13,025 nucleotides of DNA, from positions 1-13,025 of the forward strand of contig CAMPKP010000099.1 of NCBI GenBank assembly GCA_946887295.1, given 5' to 3'. Source of the DNA: an uncultured Gemmatimonadota bacterium (GTDB lineage Bacteria > Gemmatimonadota > Gemmatimonadetes > Gemmatimonadales > GWC2-71-9). The notes under the pieces are model-generated. The model was not told the DNA's origin and searched no databases. It saw only the letters and a list, made by a program, of their open reading frames with translations. Positions 1 through 6,393 of the stretch are shown piece by piece. Position 1 is the first letter of the stretch. Each line of letters starts with the position of its first letter. The translations under genes were made by a program, and so were the position numbers.

Positions 1-1
1 G

Positions 2-955
2 ATCCGCGACCGCCAGTGCCCCCGGAGCACCATCCGCGAGGGCGCCGTGCGGCGCTCGCTCGAGGGGCTGGTGGCCGAAGGGCGGATGACGCTCCGGCCC
101 GACGAGGTGGTGCTGGCCCTGGTCCGTCGCCTGGCGCGGGCCTTCGATCTGCTCTCCTGCGCTTTCGCCGTCATGGAGCCCGGGGCCGAGTGCGCTCGCG
201 TGGTCGCCGAGGTCGGACCCGGCTCCGTGGCGGCGGGCGACGACAGCCTGCTGAACCCCGTGGAGCACCCGGAAGTTTCCGAGGCGATTCGCTCCCGTCG
301 CACCATCTCGGGTCCCGGCGGCAGCGCGATCGCGATCCCGGCCGTGTCGGGGGGCCGGGTGCACGGCGTGCTGCTCGTCCGCCGGCGCCCGGAGCATCCG
401 GGCCTGAGCCCGGCGCAGCTGCAGTTCGCCGAGACCCTCGCCGAGGCGGCGGCGAAGGCCCTCGAGCCGGCCCGCTGCGAAGGCCATGGCAACGGGAACG
501 GCAACGGCGCGTCCCGGCCCGCCTCCGCGGTGGCCGACGACTCGCTGGACCTCCGGCTCCAGGAAGAGTTCGAGCGCGCCCGGCGCTACTCGCTCAGCTT
601 CAGCCTGGTGCTTCTCGACATGGGCTCGCCCGGTGCCGAGCCCGGCGGGGTGGCCGAGCAGCTGCGCCGGAAGCTGAGGCTGCCCGACTTCGTCTCACGC
701 TACGTCGGCGGTGAGGTCGCCATCGTGCTGCCCGAGACCGATGTGGACGGCGCCCGGCGGTCGGTGGCCCGCATGCGGGAGCAGCTCGGGGCGCCGCCGC
801 CCGGCTCCACCGCCGGCGATGCGCCGTTCAGCGCGGGGATCGTCACCTACCCGCATCCCGCAGTGACCCAGGCCGACGACATGTTCGCCCTGGTCGAAGC
901 GGCGCTCGCGCGGGGGAAGGCGCAGGCGGGCGAGCGCGTCGGCGTGGCCGACTGA
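2..955 (+). CDS. GAF domain protein with degenerate GGDEF domain (5' end cut by window edge)
   Basis: The reading frame is open back to the left edge, so the true start may lie outside; a GTG at 47 is the first usable start inside, and residue numbers count from it. Residues about 18-140 look like a GAF sensory domain. A Gly-Asn repeat linker (about 146-154) follows. The C-terminal part has the outline of a GGDEF domain (E-E-F-E-R-A-R-R, then LVLLDM, ...RYVGGEVAIVLPET, and an AL.RGKA..GERV tail). The signature is broken: VGGEV aligns with GGDEF, and the stretch between LLDM and the signature is about a dozen residues short, removing the usual FK..ND..GH substrate region. It should therefore not make c-di-GMP. 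An RxxD (R211-L-P-D214) sits five residues before the signature, the position of the c-di-GMP inhibitory site. No membrane segment is visible. The N-terminal partner domain, if any, is unseen. It converges on the envC-like gene with 7 bp between stops. Confidence 0.8.
   Translation: MRDRQCPRSTIREGAVRRSLEGLVAEGRMTLRPDEVVLALVRRLARAFDLLSCAFAVMEPGAECARVVAEVGPGSVAAGDDSLLNPVEHPEVSEAIRSRRTISGPGGSAIAIPAVSGGRVHGVLLVRRRPEHPGLSPAQLQFAETLAEAAAKALEPARCEGHGNGNGNGASRPASAVADDSLDLRLQEEFERARRYSLSFSLVLLDMGSPGAEPGGVAEQLRRKLRLPDFVSRYVGGEVAIVLPETDVDGARRSVARMREQLGAPPPGSTAGDAPFSAGIVTYPHPAVTQADDMFALVEAALARGKAQAGERVGVAD
488..508 (+). repeat. Short Gly-Asn coding repeat (interdomain linker)
   Basis: Alternating GGC/GGG and AAC codons encode G-N-G-N-G-N-G (residues 148-154 counting from the GTG at 47) between the GAF and degenerate GGDEF domains. 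It is a flexible low-complexity linker and, being a 6-nt repeat, could vary in length between strains. Confidence 0.6.
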
Positions 956-962
956 TCCGGTC

Positions 963-2177
963 CTATCGCCTGCGGAGCCACTCCGTCGGATCCAGCGCCA
1001 CCTGATTCTCGCCCCGGATCTCGAAGTGCAGATGCGGGCCGTAATCGGAGTTCTCCCCGCCGACGTTGCCGATCACCTGGCCTCTCGCCACCGTCGCCGC
1101 CAGCTCGACCGCGGCGGATTGCAGGTGTGAGTACACCGAGTAGTACCCGTTGCCGTGCTCCAGCACCACGGTCAGCCCGTAGGTGCCGAACTGTCCCACC
1201 AGCCGGACCTTCCCCGCCTCCACCGACTTGACCGGCGTGCCCGCGCCCGCGGCGATGCCGACGCCGTTCCACCGGATGATCCCCCCGCTCGGCAGCGTGT
1301 CGCGCCCGAAGCGGTAGACGATCGCGCCCTCCACCGGCCAGTCGAGGCGGCCGAGATCGGCCGTCGTGATCGAGCCGGGCGCGGGCGTCGCCCCGCGGAG
1401 CCCGCGCGACGCCTCGTCGCGCCGGGCCCGCTCGAGCGCGGCGAGGACGTTGTTGAGCCGGGCCTCGTCCCGCTGCAGCGAGTCGAGGCGCTGCTCGGTG
1501 CTCTTGGCCGAGCGGCGCAGCTGGCTCAGGCGGCGGGCCCGGGCCCGGGCCAGCTCGGTGTACTTGGTGTACTCCGCCGCCCGCTCCTCCCGGGTGCGGT
1601 CGAGCTGCTTCCGGACGTCCAGCAGGTCGTCCCGCTGGTCGACGACGCGATTGCGGAGCTTCTCGACGTCGCCGACCAGGGCCCGATCCTGCCGGCTGGT
1701 GAGATAGAGGTACTTGTAGCGGCTCAGGAGGTCGCCGAACGACTCGGCGGCGAGCAGCGCCTGGAAGGTGTAGAGGGGCCCGCGCTTGTAGATGTCCACC
1801 AGCCGCCGCTCGAGGACGGCGCGGCGCTCCGCCAGGTTGTCCTCGGCGAGGATGAGCTCCGCGCTGGTGCGGTCGAGCCGGCCCGAGAGGCCGCCGATCT
1901 GCCGCTCGATCTCATCCACGATCTTCTGGGTCGACTCCCGCTGCCGCTCCAGGTTGTGGAGCTCGTCGTTGACGTCGTGCACCTGCCCCTGGAGCCGCTG
2001 CTGCTGCTCCTGCAGCCGGTCGCGCTCGCGCCGGATCTCCTCCAGTCTGCGGCGGCTCCGCTCCAGCTCGGGCGTGTCCTGCGCGGCGAGAGGCCCGCAG
2101 AGCAGGGCCAGCATCGCGAGCGCCACCAGCAGCCAACCGCTTCCCCATCCCGCGGCGCCCGCCCGCCGGTCAGACAT
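963..2177 (-). CDS. envC: EnvC-like murein hydrolase activator, coiled coil plus degenerate LytM/M23 domain
   Basis: This 404-residue protein probably acts in the periplasm by activating cell-wall amidases under FtsEX control. A hydrophobic signal segment (about 14-32, ending L-A-A-Q) is followed by long coiled-coil stretches (about 36-255) and a C-terminal LytM domain (about 280-400). In active M23 enzymes the first zinc motif is H-x-G-x-D; here it is W303-N-G-V-G307, so both ligands are gone. The W in place of His matches what I recall of E. coli EnvC. The later motifs survive: Y-S-H351-L and H382-L-H384-F-E. This supports an activator rather than a hydrolase, although weak activity cannot be excluded. 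The ATG overlaps the ftsX stop by 8 bp (ATGTCTGA), with a GAGGA directly before it, so it is coupled to ftsX. Family and domain calls are firm; lack of catalysis is inferred from the missing residues. Confidence 0.9.
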   Translation of the reverse strand: MSDRRAGAAGWGSGWLLVALAMLALLCGPLAAQDTPELERSRRRLEEIRRERDRLQEQQQRLQGQVHDVNDELHNLERQRESTQKIVDEIERQIGGLSGRLDRTSAELILAEDNLAERRAVLERRLVDIYKRGPLYTFQALLAAESFGDLLSRYKYLYLTSRQDRALVGDVEKLRNRVVDQRDDLLDVRKQLDRTREERAAEYTKYTELARARARRLSQLRRSAKSTEQRLDSLQRDEARLNNVLAALERARRDEASRGLRGATPAPGSITTADLGRLDWPVEGAIVYRFGRDTLPSGGIIRWNGVGIAAGAGTPVKSVEAGKVRLVGQFGTYGLTVVLEHGNGYYSVYSHLQSAAVELAATVARGQVIGNVGGENSDYGPHLHFEIRGENQVALDPTEWLRRR

Positions 2178-3039
2178 TCCTCAGATGTCTCCCCACGCTC
2201 ACCAGGCTGCCGCACAGGCCGAGGAGGACCCCGAAGACGATGATGACCAGCATGTGCTCCGGCCGGAAGAAGAGGAGCCCGGCGAAGGGACCTCCGGTGG
2301 TGTCCCGGAAGAGGAGATACCCGGCGTAGCAGAGCGCGAGGGAGAGGAAGCCGCCGAGCAGGCCCTTGAGCGCGCCCTCCAGCAGGAAGGGGCCGCGAAT
2401 GAACCAGTTGGTCGCGCCGACCAGCCGCATGATCGAGATCTCGCGGGCCCGCTGCAGGATGGTGAGCCGGATGGTGACGCCGATGATGACCACCGCGACG
2501 GCGGCGAAGGCCAGGCCGATCACCAGCCCGACCAGGCCGGTCACGTTGCGGAGCTGGTCCAGGCGCTGGACCCAGTCGCGGCCGTAGCGGACGTCCTCCA
2601 CGAACGCGAACCCCCGCATCCGCTCAGCCACCTGCTCCACGCTGGCCGACTGCCGGTAGCCCTCCTTCATCCGCACCTCGATCGAGGCGGGCAGGGGATT
2701 GGCCTTGAGGTCGCGGTACGCGTCGCGGAACTCCACCAGCTCGGACCGGGCGCGCTCGAGCGCCTGCTCCTCGGAGACGAAGCCCACGTCCTGGACCTCG
2801 GGAAATGCCGCGATGTCCTGGGTGGCGAGGGTGATCGTCTCGGTGGGGGTCCCCCGCATGACGAAGGCGACGATCTCGACCCGCTCCTCGATTCCCCGCA
2901 GCGCCTCGCGCAGGTTGATGGCCACCAGGCCGAAGAGGCCGAGGGTGAAGAGCGAGAAGGCGATGGTGGTGATGGAGAGCGTGGAGAGGAGCGGCGCCCG
3001 GCGGAAGGAGAGCAGCGCCTCGCGTGTCAGCAGTCTCAC
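2170..3039 (-). CDS. ftsX: Cell division protein FtsX
   Basis: This is the membrane subunit of the FtsEX complex, an ABC-type machine that transmits ATP hydrolysis by FtsE to periplasmic cell-wall hydrolase regulators. The 289 residues show the family layout: a short cytoplasmic N-terminus, TM1 (about 18-43), a periplasmic domain of about 125 residues, then three more membrane segments (about 168-195, 218-245 and 260-284). The cytoplasmic stretch R-E-I-S-I-M-R-L-V-G-A-T between TM2 and TM3 is the conserved FtsX/MacB-type motif contacting the ATPase. It starts at a GTG overlapping the ftsE stop by 4 bp (GTGA), with a GGAGGT Shine-Dalgarno 3 nt upstream. The next gene encodes the EnvC-like protein, the expected periplasmic partner, which strengthens the identification. 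Confidence 0.95.
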   Translation of the reverse strand: MRLLTREALLSFRRAPLLSTLSITTIAFSLFTLGLFGLVAINLREALRGIEERVEIVAFVMRGTPTETITLATQDIAAFPEVQDVGFVSEEQALERARSELVEFRDAYRDLKANPLPASIEVRMKEGYRQSASVEQVAERMRGFAFVEDVRYGRDWVQRLDQLRNVTGLVGLVIGLAFAAVAVVIIGVTIRLTILQRAREISIMRLVGATNWFIRGPFLLEGALKGLLGGFLSLALCYAGYLLFRDTTGGPFAGLLFFRPEHMLVIIVFGVLLGLCGSLVSVGRHLRNV

Positions 3040-3728
3040 GACACCTCCGTCTCTTCGGTCTCGTCCACCGCCGTGTCGTAGACCACCGATCCGTCGCGGA
3101 GCTCGATGGTGCGGTAGGGCGTCTGCCGGACCAGGTCGAGATCGTGGGTCGCCATGACCACGACCGTGCCGCCGGTGTTGATGTCGCGGAGGAGCTGGAA
3201 GACGCCCCGGGTGGCGCGCTCGTCGAGGTTGCCGGTGGGCTCGTCGGCGATCAGGATGGCCGGGTCGTTCACCAGCGCCCGCGCGATCGCGATCCGCTGC
3301 TGCTCGCCGCCGGAGAGCTCGCGGGGGTAGGCCCGGCTCTTGGCCAGGAGGCCGACCTGGGTGAGCACCCGGGTCACTCTGGCCGCAATGGTATCGCGCC
3401 GGGCTCCGATCACCTCCAGCGCGAACGCGATGTTCTCGGCCGCCGTGCGGTCCTCCAGGAGCCGGAAGTCCTGAAACACGATGCCGAGCCGCCGGCGCAG
3501 CTTGGGCACTTCGTCCGTCCGCAGCGCGCTCACGTTGTAGCCGGAGACCCGGACCTCGCCCGACGTGGGCTTCTGCTCGGCGAAGAGCAGCTTCATGATC
3601 GTGGACTTTCCCGCGCCGGAATGGCCGGTCAGGAAGACGAACTCGCCCTTGCCGACCCGGAAGGAGATGTCCTTGAGGGCGAGGGCGCCGTTGGGATATG
3701 ACTTGTCGACGTGGGAGAAGCGGATCAC
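3036..3728 (-). CDS. ftsE: Cell division ATP-binding protein FtsE
   Basis: This is the cytoplasmic ATPase of FtsEX, which binds FtsX and powers regulation of septal peptidoglycan hydrolysis. At 230 residues it has the usual FtsE length and all ABC motifs: Walker A G35-H-S-G-A-G-K41-S, Q-loop Q86, signature L138-S-G-G-E-Q, Walker B I-L-I-A-D162-E163 followed by P-T-G-N-L-D, and switch His195. The F-x-x-V-x-K-x-Y-P-N-G opening is typical. The start chosen is a GTG giving M-I-R-F-S-H-V; no Shine-Dalgarno precedes it, but a TAGCTT element lies 7 nt upstream (see the promoter entry). It leads the ftsE-ftsX-envC operon, and its stop overlaps the ftsX start. An acidic/Thr tail (D-E-T-E-E-T-E-V-S) ends the protein. 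Confidence 0.95.
   Translation of the reverse strand: MIRFSHVDKSYPNGALALKDISFRVGKGEFVFLTGHSGAGKSTIMKLLFAEQKPTSGEVRVSGYNVSALRTDEVPKLRRRLGIVFQDFRLLEDRTAAENIAFALEVIGARRDTIAARVTRVLTQVGLLAKSRAYPRELSGGEQQRIAIARALVNDPAILIADEPTGNLDERATRGVFQLLRDINTGGTVVVMATHDLDLVRQTPYRTIELRDGSVVYDTAVDETEETEVS
3043..3048 (-). promoter_or_regulatory. Ribosome binding site of ftsX
   Basis: GGAGGT read on the minus strand, 3 nt before the GTG start at 3039. It lies inside the ftsE coding end and supports the overlapping GTG as the ftsX start. Confidence 0.7.
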
Positions 3729-3735
3729 GGTCGAA

Positions 3736-3741
3736 AAGCTA
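3736..3741 (-). promoter_or_regulatory. Candidate -10 element for ftsE (possibly leaderless)
   Basis: TAGCTT read on the minus strand fits TANNNT and ends 7 nt before the ftsE GTG, so transcription would begin at or next to the start codon. A partial -35 (TTCTCT, 3/6 to TTGACA) lies 17 bp upstream at 3759-3764. This is a weak consensus-only call, helped by the lack of any Shine-Dalgarno here. Confidence 0.3.
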
Positions 3742-3771
3742 CACCAGCGGAACAGGGGAGAGAAGTGGAAA

Positions 3772-3789
3772 CCGCGCGCGCTCGCGCGG
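3772..3789 (-). terminator. Possible terminator hairpin between the PLP-enzyme gene and ftsE
   Basis: Stem CCGCGCG/CGCGCGG (7 bp, perfect) with a 4-nt loop lies just after the stop of the PLP-enzyme gene in the 69-bp gap before ftsE. On the minus strand it is followed by TTTCC, a short, interrupted T tract, so termination would be weak or partial. It may separate the lepA run from ftsEX-envC. Alternating CG sequence can form such stems by chance in this base composition. Confidence 0.35.
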
Positions 3790-3797
3790 CCGCCGGC

Positions 3798-4958
3798 TCA
3801 CGCCTCCTTGCCGAGCGCCTGCCGCAGATCCTCGATGATGTCCTCGCCGTCCTCCAGCCCGCAGCTCAGCCGAAGGAAGCCGTCGGGGATGCCCGCCGCG
3901 GCGCGGCCTTCGGGCCCGAGATCGCGGTGGGAGGTGAGGCGCGGCTCGGAGACCAGGCTCTCCACGCCGGCGAGGCTGGGTGCGTGGATGACCAGCTTGA
4001 GCCGCTTGAGCATCCGCTCGGCGGCGCGAACGCCGCCCTTGAGCTCGAGCCCCACCATGCCCCCGAACCCGGCGAGCACCGTGCGGGCGTGGGCGTGATC
4101 GGGGTGCGAGGGCAGACCGGGATAGTGGACCCGCACGATGGCCGGATGCTGCTCCGCCCAGCGGGCGACGGCGAGGCCGTTGGCGTTGTGCCGCTCCATC
4201 CGCACCGCCAGGGTCCGGAGCCCGCGGTCCACCAGCCACGCGGTGTGGGGATCGATGGCCTGTCCCCACACCCGGAGCAGGCGATTCACCTCCTCGACCA
4301 GCGCGACCGAGCCCGCCACCGCCCCGGCGACGAGGTCGCTGTGCCCGTTGAGGTACTTGGTGGCGCTGGTGATGACGACGTCGGCCCCGTGCTCCAGCGG
4401 CCTGAAGTTGATCGGACTGGCGAAGGTCGCATCCACCAGCAGCGCCAGGCCGAACTCCCGGGCGACCTGGGCGAGCGGCGTCAGGTCGAGCACCCGCATG
4501 ACCGGGTTGGTCGGCGTCTCCACGAAGATGGCCCGCGTGGTCTTCCGGACCGACCGGCGCCACAGCCGGGGCTGCGCCGGGTCCACGAAGGTGACTTCCA
4601 TCCCCAGCCGCGTCAGCTCCTCGGCGAAGAACCGGCGGGTGCCGCCGTAGATCCAGCTGCTGCTGATGAGGTGGTCGCCCGGACGGAGCACCGCCAGATG
4701 GGCCAGCGCCGTGGCGCCCATGCCGCTGGCGACGAAGATCGCCTCCTCGGCGCCCTCCAGGAGCGCGTACTTCTTCGCCAGCGAGAGCTGGGTGGGCGTG
4801 TTCCCGTAGCGGGCGTAGAGGACGTCGTCCTCGGAGCCGACCGGATTGGTGAAGGTGCTGCTCTGCAGCAGCGGGGGCGCGACCGGAGACCAGTCGGGCC
4901 GGCGGCGCGGAAGGCCGTGGATCGCCAGCGTCGAGAGCCCGGGGCGGCGCGGACTCAT
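3798..4958 (-). CDS. PLP-dependent enzyme of the Cys/Met metabolism family (cystathionine gamma-synthase/lyase-like)
   Basis: This 386-residue fold-type I PLP enzyme belongs to the family acting on cystathionine, homoserine esters or methionine in trans-sulfuration. Visible landmarks are L-Y-A-R-Y-G-N-T-P (about 48-56, phosphate-binding Tyr/Arg contributed across the dimer), A-S-G-M-G-A (78-83), Y104-G-G-T, E-T-P-T-N-P (147-152), PLP-ring Asp in V-D176-A-T-F-A, the Schiff-base lysine in S-A-T-K201-Y-L-N-G-H, and R-L-S-C-G-L-E-D near the C-terminus for substrate carboxylate binding. The usual Asn after the Asp is Ala (D-A-T-F rather than D-N-T-F). The ATG at 4958 overlaps the upstream stop by 4 bp (ATGA) and gives the normal family length; the frame stays open further upstream but reads across the preceding gene. 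Synthase, gamma-lyase and homoserine sulfhydrylase activities cannot be separated from motifs, and no other sulfur genes are adjacent. Confidence 0.9.
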   Translation of the reverse strand: MSPRRPGLSTLAIHGLPRRRPDWSPVAPPLLQSSTFTNPVGSEDDVLYARYGNTPTQLSLAKKYALLEGAEEAIFVASGMGATALAHLAVLRPGDHLISSSWIYGGTRRFFAEELTRLGMEVTFVDPAQPRLWRRSVRKTTRAIFVETPTNPVMRVLDLTPLAQVAREFGLALLVDATFASPINFRPLEHGADVVITSATKYLNGHSDLVAGAVAGSVALVEEVNRLLRVWGQAIDPHTAWLVDRGLRTLAVRMERHNANGLAVARWAEQHPAIVRVHYPGLPSHPDHAHARTVLAGFGGMVGLELKGGVRAAERMLKRLKLVIHAPSLAGVESLVSEPRLTSHRDLGPEGRAAAGIPDGFLRLSCGLEDGEDIIEDLRQALGKEA

Positions 4959-5494
4959 GCGACGAGCAGGGGATACCGGAGATCGCCGTCGGGGCGTACC
5001 AGTCTGTGCAGGGTGAGGGCCTCGAGGGCCTCGGCCGCCCGGGCGTCCGTCCAGCCCAGGTGCGCCGCCAGGTCGGCGGCGCAGGCGCGCCCCAGACGGC
5101 ACAGGCTGGTGAACGCGGCGCGCGCGTCGGGAGAGACCCAGCCGAGGAGCAGCGGGTCTCCGTCCGCGATGAGCGCGGCGACCGCCAGCCGGTGATGGGT
5201 CAGCACCTGGGCGATCGCGTCGTGCTGGTCGTCCCGCAGGCCGCGGAGCACCACGAACCGGGGCCGGGGCGACGCCTGGGCCAGCAGCAGCTTGGCGACG
5301 ATCTCCTCGGCGCAGCTGAAGTCGAGCAGCTCGATGTCGGAGAAGTCGAGGAGCGCGGTGAGGCAATCGGAGCGGGCGAGCGCGTCCTCGATGCGAGTGC
5401 GGACCGCCGCCCCGGTGGGCCGGGTGACGAGATGGCGGTAGGGCGACGTCGCCGTCTCGCGCAGCAGGTGACCGATCCAAATGGTCTCGATCAT
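4955..5494 (-). CDS. STAS-like domain protein with C-terminal winged-helix-like region
   Basis: A 179-residue protein without an established function. The N-terminal part (about 1-118) looks STAS-like: L-L-D50-F-S-D-I-E-L-L-D58-F-S60-C-A-E-E-I resembles the DUF4325 type (D-F-x-x-V ... S-F-A-D-E). Ser60 falls where STAS antagonists are phosphorylated. After a strand-rich segment, residues about 121-176 (A-A-D-L-A-A-H-L-G-W-T-D-A-R-A-A-E-A-L-E-type pattern, then L-V-R-P-D-G-D-L-R-Y) have the helix-turn-helix plus wing pattern of MarR/ArsR-like domains. Neighbouring genes overlap by ATGA on both sides: its ATG overlaps the STAS-HATPase stop and its stop overlaps the PLP-enzyme start. An AGGAGG lies 10 nt before the ATG. 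The pairing suggests it is the substrate or partner of the ATPase; DNA binding is inferred from pattern only. Confidence 0.8.
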   Translation of the reverse strand: MIETIWIGHLLRETATSPYRHLVTRPTGAAVRTRIEDALARSDCLTALLDFSDIELLDFSCAEEIVAKLLLAQASPRPRFVVLRGLRDDQHDAIAQVLTHHRLAVAALIADGDPLLLGWVSPDARAAFTSLCRLGRACAADLAAHLGWTDARAAEALEALTLHRLVRPDGDLRYPLLVA

Positions 5495-6393
5495 CTGCTC
5501 TCGGCCTCCTGGGCGGGGATGGTGATCTGCACCTGGGCTCCGGGAAAGAACGGGAGGTGGTCGGCCAGGGGAACGTCGTCGTCCCAGGCCGGGACGATGG
5601 ACAGCCGCGCGGTGCCGCTGCGGATCGAGATCTTGCCCTTCCAGCGGTCGAGGAAGCCCTTGATCCCCGCGAGTCCCTGGCCGCGCCCCGGGTCGCGAAA
5701 CCGGCTCACGCCCTGGATCAGCGCCGCCTCGAGCGCCGCGCCGTCGCCCCATCGCTCGCCGAAGCGCTTGGCGTGGGTGCTCTCGAGCGAGCGGCGGAAC
5801 CCCACACCAGCATCACTGACGGCGATCACCGCCACGCGCCGGCCCAGCCGCCGCCGGAAGGTGTACACCTGCACGGCCACCCAGCCCCCGGTGCCGGCGT
5901 GCTCCACAATATTCTGGCACGATTCGGAAAGCGCCATACTGAATCGCATCGTCGCGTTGCGCTCGAGGCCCAGCTCGCCGTGGAGGATCCGCGACGCGCT
6001 CTCGCTGATCTTCTCGACCACCTGGTGCACGTCCTCCATCGCCCGGACCGGCGTGACGTCGAGCAGGACGTCGCTCGGCCCGGTCGCCGCGGCCTTGGGC
6101 ACCCGGCCATGCAGCTCGAACAGCTCCGCGGCGTGGCGGAAGAAGCCGACCCGCGCCCAATAGCGCTTGACGTCGTCACTGGCGGGGACCGTGAGGAGCG
6201 GGCGCTCACCCTTCGCCTCGGCGATGGCCTGTCCCGCGGTGAGCATCCCGATGAGGCCGTAGGGCGAGGCCCACTGCGCCGCGCGCGCGTCGATCAGGAG
6301 CTTCTCCTCGCTCGGCCACGCGCCGAAGCCGGCCGCGAACTGATCGAAGTTGCGGTCGTCGAAATGGGCGGGGACCTCGATCACCCGGGTCAC
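5491..6393 (-). CDS. STAS domain fused to RsbW-like HATPase (possible serine kinase/anti-regulator)
   Basis: This 300-residue cytoplasmic protein has two parts. Residues about 1-100 look like a STAS domain: L-L-I-D35-A-R-A-A-Q-W-A-S43-P-Y-G-L-I-G-M-L, with Ser43 at the position phosphorylated in anti-anti-sigma factors. Residues about 115-293 form a GHKL ATPase: N-box S-E157-S-C-Q-N161-I-V-E-H165 (very like RsbW/SpoIIAB), G1 box D194-A-G196-V-G198, and G2 region G-R-G238-Q-G240-L-A-G-I-K. There is no histidine-kinase dimerisation segment, so a Ser/Thr kinase or binding-switch role of the RsbW kind is more likely. The GTG start overlaps the PfkB stop by 4 bp (GTGA); its own stop overlaps the next start by 4 bp. 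No sigma factor gene is present here. The target is unknown; the coupled STAS-like protein downstream is the obvious candidate. Confidence 0.85.
   Translation of the reverse strand: MTRVIEVPAHFDDRNFDQFAAGFGAWPSEEKLLIDARAAQWASPYGLIGMLTAGQAIAEAKGERPLLTVPASDDVKRYWARVGFFRHAAELFELHGRVPKAAATGPSDVLLDVTPVRAMEDVHQVVEKISESASRILHGELGLERNATMRFSMALSESCQNIVEHAGTGGWVAVQVYTFRRRLGRRVAVIAVSDAGVGFRRSLESTHAKRFGERWGDGAALEAALIQGVSRFRDPGRGQGLAGIKGFLDRWKGKISIRSGTARLSIVPAWDDDVPLADHLPFFPGAQVQITIPAQEAESR
5505..5510 (-). promoter_or_regulatory. Ribosome binding site of the STAS-like/winged-helix gene
   Basis: Perfect AGGAGG on the minus strand, 10 nt before the ATG at 5494 and inside the end of the STAS-HATPase gene. 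It fixes the start and implies independent ribosome loading in addition to coupling. Confidence 0.65.

Noticed and set aside
1155..3081. Long plus-strand open frames antisense to envC-like and ftsX
   Set aside because: Their translations are biased mirror readings of the coiled-coil and membrane coding sequence, with no family motifs. The opposite strand has well-conserved genes with clean starts and overlaps.
4959..5480. N-terminal extension of the PLP enzyme by 174 codons
   Set aside because: The extension reads in another frame over the STAS-like gene and is Arg/Pro-rich without a domain. The ATG at 4958 gives the normal family length and an ATGA junction.
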